From the NCBI RefSeq assembly GCF_003859795.1, contig NZ_RQYI01000019.1, positions 1 through 43,797 on the forward strand: 43,797 nucleotides of DNA, read 5' to 3'. Position numbers and translations under genes: made by a program. Shown here piece after piece: positions 7,245 through 15,370 of the stretch (positions are counted from its first letter, which is position 1; every line of letters starts with the position of its first letter). The DNA comes from Alloprevotella sp. OH1205_COT-284. GTDB lineage: Bacteria > Bacteroidota > Bacteroidia > Bacteroidales > Bacteroidaceae. A model generated the notes under the pieces. It did no database searches. It was not told where the DNA came from and saw only the letters and a program-made list of their open reading frames with translations.

Positions 7245-9650
7245 TTATCGAATGACTTTCTTCACACCGTTCACGATGTAGATACCCGGTTGTGTCTTGC
7301 GCACGCGACGTCCTTGTAAATCATGGATTTCTTGTTGAGCAGAGTCTGTTTGGGCGACATTGATGCCGGTAGGGTCTGTGAAGGTTAAAGGCAGATAGGT
7401 CACACCTTCTTCCGCATTGACAATATAAGCGGTGAAACCGACAAAGTTGTCTGCGTTGTAAGGATAGAATCCGGTGCGCGACTCTACGTTTTGCAGTGTG
7501 TAGGCATTGTTCGATTTTGTGGCAACGGCGATGGCAGGTTGCAGTACGTTGTCTGTAATTTGGGTGCCATTGGTGGCCGACTTCAAAAAGTTGAAAGTAC
7601 CGGCATTTTCGCTTTGTATAACAACACCGGTGTTGGCGGGAATGATGTCGTTGATTTCTTTCAAAATGACTTTTTGGTCTCTGATCGTGCCTTTATAAGC
7701 TTTCACGCCGGCAGGAATCATTGTGGCAAAAGGTGCGGAGAAGGTGGTGAACTTTTGGGTTTCGTCGGTGATGGTGACGGAGATTTTCTCGATGGGTTGC
7801 AATTTCCACATGCTGGCATTTGCCGATATTTCCCAACCCACGATGTTTCCGGGGGCATCGCAGTGAAGTTTTTCATATTGTCCGGCTCCTCCGAAAGTCA
7901 CTTTGCCTTCATCGTTTTTGTAGAAAGAAAGTGCAACGGGCGTGTCAGACATGGCCACGGGGGTAGATTGTGAAGGCTTGCTCAGGTATTTTCCGGAGGA
8001 GATGTTTTTCACGGCATATCCTCCTTCGTGAGCGGTGATGCTCCACAATTTGTTGGCACCGTCGAAGTTTACAGATCCGGTGAAAGCGTTGCCTGCGGCG
8101 TTCACGCCCATGTAGCGCAGTTGGTCGCTTTGGGTGGTTTCGAGAGTGAAAATACCGTCGAACATGATCGTCACTTGGCTCAGAGCTTTGTAGATAGCTT
8201 CGGTGGCTGCCAAGAGCTGAGCGGCCTCGGTGGGCGTTGCGGCAGGAAGGGAGTTTACGACGCGGTCGTAGGATTCCTTTGTGGGATAGGTCGTTGTGTT
8301 GAGGTGATCTTTGTTTGCTGCAATGAAAGCATCGGCTTTGGCTTTGGCTTCATTGTAGCCTATTGTGTAAGCGGCGGCCAGCTCTTCCGGAGTGGCTTCC
8401 ACAAATCTAATGGTGCTTCCGGCATCGGTGGCGGCATTGGGTCTTGTCCAATACCCCAGTTGGCTTTTAACATCGTTGATGAAACCCAAGATGCTTTCTG
8501 ATTTCCGGAATACAAAACCTTCTCCGTTTCTCTGTAAATCGTAGGAGCCGAGATCGGTTACGGCTGAAACTTCGGTGAAAGGAATTACTTGGTCATTTTG
8601 AGGAGTGGCATTCCAAAGAATTTTGTTGGCTCCGGCTCCCATGTTGTAGATTCTATACCCTTTGGCAACATCGCCCACGAAAGCAAACAGTGCATTTGGG
8701 GAGATGGGAGAGGTTTCTGTGGTGTTGGCAATGGTGTTGGTTAGTGGGTTGTAAACGGAATTCTTTTTGGGAGTACGCAGAATTTCCAATTTGTACCATT
8801 TGCTGGCAGCCAAATCAAACTTGCCTTCTTTCGGTTCGGGAGAAATGGCAAAAGGGGCACTGTTGTAGTCCAAACCATAATAGACACAATCCAATGTTTC
8901 ATCCTTTGTGACCAAGTCGGTAGGTATGATTGAGCTATTGCAGGCAGACGTTCCCAGAATGGGCAGAGGATTCACGAAAGAAATGAGTTGTGTTTCTTTG
9001 GGAACGTTCTTATAGATAATGGTTCTTTTGACATCATTAATAATGTGTTCGACTGTGATGGTGTAGAATTCCGTCACCTCGCGACAGATCTGCCAATTGG
9101 AGTTGGCGTCATTGGCATTCCATAAGTCTAAATGATTGTCTACTCCGTTGTTTCCGTTGAAACCTCCATGTACGTTGAGGGCCGGTGCCTGATCTGTGTA
9201 GGTTGCAGATGCGGAAACGGGAATAATGTCAATTTGTCCACGTTCGGCGGTACTCTTATTGTTGTTTTTAACTATCAGCCATTCGCTACCCTCATCGGAA
9301 AGATTTACGCAATTGGCGGCATTATCGGTGGCATCACAAGTCATGTATTTTTGTGCCGAAACGCTCCAAATCTTGTAATGTTTTTCTTTACTTCCACGAA
9401 GTAGCCGAAACCTTTCTGCAGTTTGGGGAGATCTTCTGGAATAGACTTTATCTGCTCCCACGCCTAAAAAGTATTGGTTGTGAATGGAATGGCGGATGCA
9501 AAAATCTTTGGAGGCATCATTGATGTCGGTAGCGATCATTTCAGACAAATCGCGCGGCACATAGGCTTTGGATTGGGCTACGGCTTCACTCGTCCCCCAA
9601 AAGGCCGAAAAGGCAAGAAGGGACATGAAAGCGGAGTAAACTTTTTTCAT
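7245..9650 (-). CDS. large secreted protein with C-terminal sorting-like tail
   Basis: An 801-residue exported protein. I start at MKKVYSAFMSLLAF, which begins a clear signal peptide ending near AVAQ (about residue 26). A further upstream in-frame Met would bury this signal behind 30 residues. Two stretches, about 45-200 and 530-640, resemble beta-trefoil/ricin-like or carbohydrate-binding modules (WSVSAQKYM, NISSGKYLSK, LWSITAHEGGYAVKN). Between them is an Ala-rich helical segment (about 435-505). The C-terminus DLQGRRVRKTQPGIYIVNG resembles the type A sorting tail read by the type IX secretion system. I propose a surface or secreted glycan-binding protein. The enzymatic role, if any, is not visible. 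Confidence 0.75.
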   Translation of the reverse strand: MKKVYSAFMSLLAFSAFWGTSEAVAQSKAYVPRDLSEMIATDINDASKDFCIRHSIHNQYFLGVGADKVYSRRSPQTAERFRLLRGSKEKHYKIWSVSAQKYMTCDATDNAANCVNLSDEGSEWLIVKNNNKSTAERGQIDIIPVSASATYTDQAPALNVHGGFNGNNGVDNHLDLWNANDANSNWQICREVTEFYTITVEHIINDVKRTIIYKNVPKETQLISFVNPLPILGTSACNSSIIPTDLVTKDETLDCVYYGLDYNSAPFAISPEPKEGKFDLAASKWYKLEILRTPKKNSVYNPLTNTIANTTETSPISPNALFAFVGDVAKGYRIYNMGAGANKILWNATPQNDQVIPFTEVSAVTDLGSYDLQRNGEGFVFRKSESILGFINDVKSQLGYWTRPNAATDAGSTIRFVEATPEELAAAYTIGYNEAKAKADAFIAANKDHLNTTTYPTKESYDRVVNSLPAATPTEAAQLLAATEAIYKALSQVTIMFDGIFTLETTQSDQLRYMGVNAAGNAFTGSVNFDGANKLWSITAHEGGYAVKNISSGKYLSKPSQSTPVAMSDTPVALSFYKNDEGKVTFGGAGQYEKLHCDAPGNIVGWEISANASMWKLQPIEKISVTITDETQKFTTFSAPFATMIPAGVKAYKGTIRDQKVILKEINDIIPANTGVVIQSENAGTFNFLKSATNGTQITDNVLQPAIAVATKSNNAYTLQNVESRTGFYPYNADNFVGFTAYIVNAEEGVTYLPLTFTDPTGINVAQTDSAQQEIHDLQGRRVRKTQPGIYIVNGVKKVIR

Positions 9651-9865
9651 AAATGAATAAATAGAGAATATAAAAAAATAATGGTTGTTTGCGGTAAAGA
9701 TAAACGCTCGTCGGAAGGAAGACTCAAAAAGGCTTTTCAAGTCTCGGCAAAGGTATAAAAAAAGTGGAAATTACAGGTATTCGGTAACACGAAAATATCC
9801 GACCGATCGAAATCTGAAATAAATGGTGAAACAAAAGGTGGGCTTCGTCGTTTTTGAGCGCGTAT
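9651..9865. other. upstream region of the secreted protein gene
   Basis: This AT-rich leader has a leftward TACCTTTG -7 box at 9748-9755, about 100 bp before the start codon at 9650. No good -33 TTTG is seen 19-21 bp away. The rest is unremarkable up to the repeat element starting at 9866. Confidence 0.4.
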
Positions 9866-10250
9866 TCCCCTTGTTTTTTTGTTTTTGCCGTTTTGCTTCC
9901 GCTAAAACGCCTTTCTCGTTGATTTCCAGTTTGTTTCGTGCGAAGGCAAGTGAAGGCAAGAGGTGGAGGGGGATTGCTAATGTCTTGATTTCCAATAATG
10001 TCCGGTGAAGGCAAATAGGGCTGTTTGCTTTCACTTGCTTCCGCAATTTTCGGAGAAAAAACGGCGTAACAGAGGTGGTGAAGGCAAAAAGTCGTTTCAT
10101 CGGCTTGATTGTCAGTGTGTTATGATTTGTGTTTTCGCTTTGCCTTCACTTGCCTTCACCGGTTTTTGTTGATTATCAATTGGTTATCTTGTTTTGCGGA
10201 GGCAGTGAAAGCAAAAACACTACATAAGGGATACGCGCGCGTGCGCGCGA
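9866..10250 (+). repeat. palindromic intergenic element, copy A (about 385 bp)
   Basis: First of three copies. Ordered arms: R1 GTTTTGCTTCCGCTAAAACG (9890-9909), F1 GCGAAGGCAAGTGAAGGCAA (9940-9959), F2 GGTGAAGGCAAA (about 10004-10016), R2 TTTGCTTTCACTTGCTTCCG (about 10024-10043), F3 GGTGAAGGCAAAAA (about 10077-10090), R3 TTTGCCTTCACTTGCCTTCA (about 10139-10158), F4 GCGGAGGCAGTGAAAGCAAA (about 10196-10215), then the tail ACGCGCGCGTGCGCGCGA (about 10233-10250). R1 is complementary to F4, F1 to R3 and R2 to F3 around one centre near 10052, so the whole block can fold back on itself. It lies between the 3' end of pabC and the 5' end of the leftward secreted protein gene. I see no credible gene in it. 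Confidence 0.85.
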
Positions 10251-10296
10251 AGGAATGTTCTTGGGAGGAGTTTTCAAGGCTCGAAAAAACAACTGC

Positions 10297-10959
10297 CTAA
10301 GAGGGCGTTTTTTTTAGCTCTGAGGTAGTTTGATCTACAAGGCTTGTAGGGGAATGGAACCGTATGCAATCGGTGGGCAGGTCGATTTCTCCCCAACGAA
10401 TCATGGAGTTGAAAAGTCGGAGGCGGGAGAAACGGGACAGGCCATTGGCGGGAATATCGCTTTCGACCAACACGCCGCCGGCGAGCAGGGCGGCGCGGTG
10501 CGTGCCGGCGAGGAGGGGAAGAGAGGGCGTGTGCCACGCGCGGCCGTCGAAAAGAGCGAGATTGGCAATGGTGGTGTCGGTGAGCAGCCCGTTGCGCACG
10601 ATGATGACGTCGTCGGCCGTGCTGCGGAGGGCGAACAGGGCGTTGAGCACGGAACGGTCGGCGGATTTGCGAGGATAGGCTGCGTGGTCGGCTTCGATGC
10701 AACGCAAGCGAGAGATGGGGCGGAGGGTGTAGGGCGAAAACGTGACGTCTGCGATGCTCGAAGCGTCGTAGATCACACGACAGCGCACGCGATCGAGATA
10801 ACGAAGATCGGCCGGGAGGAGAGAGAGGCAGGCGGAGAGGTCGAACTCGGAATGGGGCGACTGTTCGTGGGCGAGGGTGGCGCGCAGGCGTGCTCGGTGA
10901 TAGTCGAGGCGGAGAGGGTGTCCGCGTTCGATGCAGATGGTTTCAACGTAGCGGTGCAT
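10297..10959 (-). CDS. pabC: aminotransferase class IV, probable 4-amino-4-deoxychorismate lyase
   Basis: A 220-residue fold-type IV PLP enzyme. The likely Schiff-base lysine is K98 in YPRKSADR, and the region IIVRNGLLTDTTIANLALF with PLLAGTHRAALL carries the cofactor-binding pattern of the family. PabC converts aminodeoxychorismate to 4-aminobenzoate and pyruvate for folate synthesis. Sequence alone does not separate it from D-amino-acid or branched-chain aminotransferases. The deciding evidence is context: its start overlaps the end of pabB by 17 bp, implying translational coupling. The protein is shorter than E. coli PabC (269 aa), as in many Bacteroidota. Confidence 0.85.
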   Translation of the reverse strand: MHRYVETICIERGHPLRLDYHRARLRATLAHEQSPHSEFDLSACLSLLPADLRYLDRVRCRVIYDASSIADVTFSPYTLRPISRLRCIEADHAAYPRKSADRSVLNALFALRSTADDVIIVRNGLLTDTTIANLALFDGRAWHTPSLPLLAGTHRAALLAGGVLVESDIPANGLSRFSRLRLFNSMIRWGEIDLPTDCIRFHSPTSLVDQTTSELKKTPS

Positions 10960-11929
10960 AGACTTTTTGTTTCATCTCTTCGTATTCGGCCTCCATGCGG
11001 CTGTTGATCGTGATGCCGCCGCCGGTTTTGAACACAAGGGTGCCGTCGGCCTCTTGTTCGACGAAGCGGATCATCACCGCACTGTCGAGGGTGGCACCGT
11101 CGAACACGCCCATTATGCCGGTGTAGAAACCGCGTTCGTAGGTTTCGGCCTCGGCAATGATTTGCATCGTTTTGACTTTGGGCGCGCCGGTGATGCTGCC
11201 GGCAGGAAGCAGTTGGAAAAGGAGGCTGCCCAAACGGCGAAGATGGTCGGTGGGGAGACGGCCGACAATCTCGGAGCTGGTTTGGAGGAGCTTTCCGCGG
11301 TGGGTTTCGATGCTTTCGAGATAGCGATAGCGGCGCACTGCGACTTCGGAGGCCACGATGCTGAGGTCGTTGCGGATGAGGTCGACAATGGTGGCGTGTT
11401 CGGCCGCTTCTTTCGGGTCGTCGAGCAGTCGCCGTGCGGCTTGGGCATCGGTGGCGGCAATGGTGCCTTTCATCGGGTAGGCACTGATGAGGCCGTCGGC
11501 GATGCGCACAAAAATTTCGGGAGAGAAACAGACGAAATGCTCTTTCCACCACAGCCGATAGCGCGCTTGTGTGTGAGTGTAGAGGTCGGCCAAAGAGAGC
11601 GAGGTGGTCAGGGGGACGCGGCAGGTGAGGTTGGTCAGAAAACTGTTGCCTTCTTGCAATTCCGCCGTCACTTTGTTGAAAGAACGGCGATAGTCGTCGA
11701 GAGAGGGCGGTTGTGGTTGCCAAAGAGGCGGCTCGGTAAGTGGAGTGGGGGAAGTGCGACCGTTGTGCACGCGGCCGAAATCGAAGCGCAATTCTTCTTC
11801 ATTCACTTCGTCGAGCGGAAGAAGGAGAATGTTTTCCTGCCGATAGTCGATGACAAAAAGAAAAGGTCGTCCCTCACCGCCCCATTGGTTGATGAGGTGC
11901 TCGGCTTGGGTTTGTGAATAGCGTTTCAT
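10943..11929 (-). CDS. pabB: aminodeoxychorismate synthase component I
   Basis: A 328-residue chorismate-binding enzyme. The conserved core is complete: AYPMKGTI, DPKEAAEHATIVDLIRNDL, SSEIVGRL, PAGSITGAPKVKTMQII and ERGFYTGIMGVFDG, with the final KTGGGITINSRMEAEYEE. It adds ammonia to chorismate, normally with glutaminase PabA, which is not in this window. It is shorter than E. coli PabB because the N-terminal TrpE-like region is reduced, as is common in this phylum. A longer in-frame start at 12295 runs antisense through the rhodanese gene and is rejected in favour of MKRYSQTQAEHL. It is coupled to pabC. Confidence 0.9.
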   Translation of the reverse strand: MKRYSQTQAEHLINQWGGEGRPFLFVIDYRQENILLLPLDEVNEEELRFDFGRVHNGRTSPTPLTEPPLWQPQPPSLDDYRRSFNKVTAELQEGNSFLTNLTCRVPLTTSLSLADLYTHTQARYRLWWKEHFVCFSPEIFVRIADGLISAYPMKGTIAATDAQAARRLLDDPKEAAEHATIVDLIRNDLSIVASEVAVRRYRYLESIETHRGKLLQTSSEIVGRLPTDHLRRLGSLLFQLLPAGSITGAPKVKTMQIIAEAETYERGFYTGIMGVFDGATLDSAVMIRFVEQEADGTLVFKTGGGITINSRMEAEYEEMKQKVYAPLR

Positions 11930-11952
11930 CGAAAGTGGGTTGCTTGTTGAAG

Positions 11953-11989
11953 CACATCGCCGAACAATCGGCGACTGTTCGGCGGTGTG
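11953..11989. repeat. intergenic inverted repeat before pabB
   Basis: Arms CGCCGAACA (11958-11966) and TGTTCGGCG (11976-11984) extend outward through CACAT/GTGTG with one imperfect pair. It lies between the rhodanese stop (12003) and the pabB start. There is no T tract on the leftward strand, so it may be an mRNA processing or attenuating hairpin rather than a terminator. Confidence 0.5.
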
Positions 11990-12002
11990 TGGGGGGAGAG
12001 AT

Positions 12003-12392
12003 TTATTTTCTGACAAGCGGAAGCCGTGCAGACATCCAGCCGAGTATGCCGTTTTGGAGTTCGACAACTTTATAGCCGTTGCGAGCGAGGATGCGAACGG
12101 CCTGTTTGCTGCGGTTGCCGCTGCGGCAGTAGAGGGCGATGGTTTTGTTTTTGGGGAGTGTGGCGAGCGATTGTTGTTCGAAACCGCTGCCCAACACGTC
12201 GATGTTGATGCTTCCTTGTATGTGCCCTTCGGCATATTCTTGGGCGGTGCGCACATCAAGACGGACAACATTGTCTTGGGTGATGATCTTGGCAAAGGCT
12301 TCGGCCGAAACGGACTCGGTGCCTTCGGGAGATTGGCAGGAGAAAAGAGAGGAGAGAAACATGGGAATGTGTATGAGAAGTTGTTTAATCAT
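12003..12392 (-). CDS. rhodanese-like domain lipoprotein
   Basis: A 129-residue protein with a short lipoprotein signal (C19 in SLFSC) followed by one rhodanese domain. The active-site loop CRSGNRS places the catalytic cysteine at C89, and the domain opens with VVRLDVRTAQEYAEGHIQGSINID. Such exported single-domain rhodaneses transfer sulfane sulfur or act in periplasmic thiol chemistry, and the substrate is unknown. It lies 73 bp upstream of pabB and 91 bp downstream of the fimbrillin-like gene on the same strand, so it may belong to a longer transcript. Confidence 0.88.
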   Translation of the reverse strand: MIKQLLIHIPMFLSSLFSCQSPEGTESVSAEAFAKIITQDNVVRLDVRTAQEYAEGHIQGSINIDVLGSGFEQQSLATLPKNKTIALYCRSGNRSKQAVRILARNGYKVVELQNGILGWMSARLPLVRK

Positions 12393-12483
12393 GAATTGAA
12401 AGGTTTAAGTGTCGGTCGGAAAGACTCGGCGTTTGAAAAAGTGGGAAAAAGACGTGGTAAGAGAAGCGGCGGCGGGCGGTGGT

Positions 12484-13839
12484 TCAAGAAAACTTGATGT
12501 GTACGCGTTTGACCAAACGAAGATGATAGTTTTTCACCGTTTTGCCTGCGGCAAGGATACCGCCGCCGAGACGAAAGGCGTAGCTCATCGTTGCCGCTTC
12601 GCAAAGATAGCGGGCGTTTTTCTGATTGTAAGTGGTGTAAACCGGTTCTCCGCCGAGGGAAGAGAGGGTTTGGTTGAGTTGCGCGAGCTGTTCGCCCGAA
12701 TAGAGTTCGGACAAACGGCGTGCCGTCTCTTGCGAGGGAATGCTCCAACCCGTCAGCGTGCCTTCGGTGTAGGTCTGTGCAAGGCCTTGGGCTTCGTCGG
12801 GAGAGAGGGTGGAGAGCGCAGAGGGCAGATTGCTCCAACCTTGGGTCGAAAGCAAAATGAGATCGGCGGCTTCCGCGGTTTCGTTTTCCACGAATGCCAC
12901 GACATGGTGACCTTTCCAAACAGATCCGGCACGAGGGCGTTCGTTTGGCGAGGTCGGAGTGTCGTCGGGCGAAGAGGGAGGTTCGAGAGGCAAAGGCTGG
13001 CCGGCACCGAATGAGAAAGTACTTTCAAAAGGTGCATTCCAGCCGATTGACAAGATCTCGCCGTCGATGAGCATGTCTCCCGTTGTGGAATAGCTGCCTT
13101 TGAGGCGATAGGGAGTGGCGGCTTTGAGACCGGAATTGAGTGTGAAACCGTATTGTCGGGTTTGAGAGGCTTCGGTGAGAGAAATGCTCAACACGGTGGA
13201 CGAACGGTCATTGGGGAAGACGTATTTCGTGCCGGTGCTCCATGTGCCGTCGGAGTTTTTCCGGCAAGGCAGAAGGGTGGCGGATGGAGAGGAGTAGGCG
13301 TTGTTCCATGTCAATTGTCGGGGCAGGTCGTTGAGTTTCACGCTGACGGCTTCGACTGCCGAGGGGATATTGGAGAGCGTGATTTCCATGCCGGCCACGG
13401 CATAGGCGAGGGTGAGAGTGACGCTTGTCTTGGACGTGCCGACGGTGAGTGCTGCCTCACCACGCATCAAAGGTTGTTCGGCCTGATTGTTTTCGGTACT
13501 CATCGACAAGGCTGCGGCATTGACGTCGGTCGGCTCTTCGAGGCGATAGGCCGTGTGGCCGCTCAGTGCCACGATGCGATAGTTGCCGGAGGGCAGCGAG
13601 AGGGCAAGCGGCGTGGCGACACTCTCAATTGTTTGTCGGGCGCGACATCGACCGGTGTCGTCGAATGCATAGACGGCAATGGGGTAGAGAGGCTGTGTGC
13701 CCACTGCGGTGCGTGTGCGGATGTTTACTTTGTGTTGCTTGTGGGTTATGCTTCCTTTATCGTCGGGAAGTTCGATAGTATCGCAGGCACTGACCAACAG
13801 AACTGCGGCCATGAGGAATGATGAAATGTGAAATTTCAT
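12484..13839 (-). CDS. FimB/Mfa2-like fimbrillin-associated lipoprotein
   Basis: A 451-residue lipoprotein starting MKFHISSFLMAAVLLVSAC, lipobox cysteine C19. The pattern is that of FimB/Mfa2 or fimbrillin-like anchors of Bacteroidales: an early VNIRTRTAVG strand, an Ig-like sandwich with YPIAVYAFDDTG, LPSGNYRIVALSG and VTLTLAYAVAGMEITL, then a Pro-rich linker (about 333-350) and a C-terminal globular region from GSVWKGHHVVAF. The end KNYHLRLVKRVHIK is typical of family members. It should be exported and lipidated, possibly surface-exposed, and may anchor or be part of a fimbria. The start 150 bp upstream is rejected because it hides the lipobox. It sits 82 bp behind the metalloprotease gene. 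Confidence 0.72.
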   Translation of the reverse strand: MKFHISSFLMAAVLLVSACDTIELPDDKGSITHKQHKVNIRTRTAVGTQPLYPIAVYAFDDTGRCRARQTIESVATPLALSLPSGNYRIVALSGHTAYRLEEPTDVNAAALSMSTENNQAEQPLMRGEAALTVGTSKTSVTLTLAYAVAGMEITLSNIPSAVEAVSVKLNDLPRQLTWNNAYSSPSATLLPCRKNSDGTWSTGTKYVFPNDRSSTVLSISLTEASQTRQYGFTLNSGLKAATPYRLKGSYSTTGDMLIDGEILSIGWNAPFESTFSFGAGQPLPLEPPSSPDDTPTSPNERPRAGSVWKGHHVVAFVENETAEAADLILLSTQGWSNLPSALSTLSPDEAQGLAQTYTEGTLTGWSIPSQETARRLSELYSGEQLAQLNQTLSSLGGEPVYTTYNQKNARYLCEAATMSYAFRLGGGILAAGKTVKNYHLRLVKRVHIKFS

Positions 13840-13921
13840 GAGAATTGGAATAAACGCATAATGCCATTTCTCCGGGAGTGAGAGAGCATGGTGGTGATGG
13901 AGAGGAAGAAAGGATGGCGGT

Positions 13922-15310
13922 TTAGTGCAAAACCCTTTTCGTCGTTCTTTTGCCATTGGACGTGATGACAACGAGTAGAACCCCGGCATGATTTTGTAGG
14001 GCGAAGCGTTCTTGCCGATGGATGGAGATGCGTTGGTGCAGGTGTCGGCCGTCGAGAGTGGTAATCGCTATGTTGCTGTGAAGAGGGGCGGTCACGGTGA
14101 GTGTGCCGTCGGTCATCTCTATGGAACTTTCGGAAGCGGAGGAGGGAGGCAGATTCGTGATATGATTTCCTTGTGTCACGGTGATGACGGCATCGGGGAA
14201 GAACTCCTCGTCGGACGATTGAAGCGAGCCGTTTTTATCGTCATCTTTCTCCTCGGAGGGCTGTTTGGCGTCTTGGGGATTGTTGCGCGAGATGGTGATT
14301 TTTCCGATTCTGGTGTTTTCCGTCGGGTTGGCTTTCACTTTGATGGTCAGAATCATGTCATCGTATCCGTTGGGATGAGAGATTGTGAGCCAGTCTGCAT
14401 CGCTTGTGGCAAAAAACACTCCGTTGGTGCGTAAGAGCAGTTGTCGGGTCTGTGCTTCGTTGTCGGGAGCCCACTCCGTAAACTCCGGATAGTATCGGTC
14501 TTCGAGGAAGTCACCAAATAGGGAAGTCGCCGGAATGGTTTCGCGGATGCGCCGCACGCTGTTTTCCGTTTCACTTCCCATCGTGACTCCTTTCCAGATG
14601 GTCTTAGGACTTGAATAAAGGGGGATGGCGTCCACGGTGGTACACATAATTGTGCCGATGTCGCCTCTCACAGCCCCTACCGCATAAGGATGTATGCCGC
14701 CATTGCCACGTTCGTGTTCACAGCCGAGGATATGTCCGATTTCGTGTGCCGTTGTAAGAAAGTGTTTTGCTGCACGTATGGAACAAAAGGCAGCCATACG
14801 ATCACTGTTTAATGGGGCTAAACCATGATGCCCGTCATTGAATGGATTGGTGTAGAAAATAACAATGTCGGCTTTGGTTTCTTTTCTTCTTGCTTTTACA
14901 TCTTGATGATTGCTGACGATGTTCATTCCATCGGTGATGCTTTGAGCGGTTGATTGGATGCTTAGGCTGCCAACACAACGAAAGCGTGCATTGATGCCTG
15001 AATTGTGGTAAATTTGATTGAGGTTTTGGATAACGTTATTCGACATGGTTTCGATGGTCTCGAAATGTTCTTGGGCATAGGCCTGTCCCGTGGGGTCGAA
15101 AACAAAGAGCAAGTCGATTTCGTAAGCATTATCAATATTGTTTTGGGGAAGAGGGAAGTCTTTCTTACTAAAAGTCTTGACGCCACGTGTGGTTACTCCA
15201 TCCCGACATGTTATACAGCAGATGCGATCGAGTGATTGGGCGTAAATGCAAGAATTACCGCAACCGCATAATAGCAGCAAAGATAGTAAAAGATATTGTC
15301 CGTATTTCAT
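13922..15310 (-). CDS. secreted zinc metalloprotease with BACON domain and sorting tail
   Basis: A 462-residue exported protease. The signal peptide ends near residue 25 (IYAQ). The catalytic domain (about 60-275) has the metzincin motif HEIGHILGCEHE (H189, E190, H193, H199) and a Met-turn at IMC (M222), matching reprolysin/M12-like families. It is followed by a BACON-type domain (about 290-350: ATSDADWLTIS then TRIGKITIS), an acidic linker, and a C-terminal segment with TTLDGRHLHQR that resembles a type IX secretion sorting signal. It probably acts at the cell surface or outside the cell. The fimbrillin-like gene follows on the same strand, and a processing relationship is possible but unproven. 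Confidence 0.87.
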   Translation of the reverse strand: MKYGQYLLLSLLLLCGCGNSCIYAQSLDRICCITCRDGVTTRGVKTFSKKDFPLPQNNIDNAYEIDLLFVFDPTGQAYAQEHFETIETMSNNVIQNLNQIYHNSGINARFRCVGSLSIQSTAQSITDGMNIVSNHQDVKARRKETKADIVIFYTNPFNDGHHGLAPLNSDRMAAFCSIRAAKHFLTTAHEIGHILGCEHERGNGGIHPYAVGAVRGDIGTIMCTTVDAIPLYSSPKTIWKGVTMGSETENSVRRIRETIPATSLFGDFLEDRYYPEFTEWAPDNEAQTRQLLLRTNGVFFATSDADWLTISHPNGYDDMILTIKVKANPTENTRIGKITISRNNPQDAKQPSEEKDDDKNGSLQSSDEEFFPDAVITVTQGNHITNLPPSSASESSIEMTDGTLTVTAPLHSNIAITTLDGRHLHQRISIHRQERFALQNHAGVLLVVITSNGKRTTKRVLH

Positions 15311-15370
15311 AATTCTTTTAAACGAGAATGAGCTTGAAAAATGTGTGAGATATTGTCGGACTCGGAGTTA

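Noticed and set aside
11930-12295. N-terminal extension of pabB
   Set aside because: It overlaps the rhodanese gene in another frame and is Ser/Thr/Pro-rich nonsense; the internal Met fits the family start.
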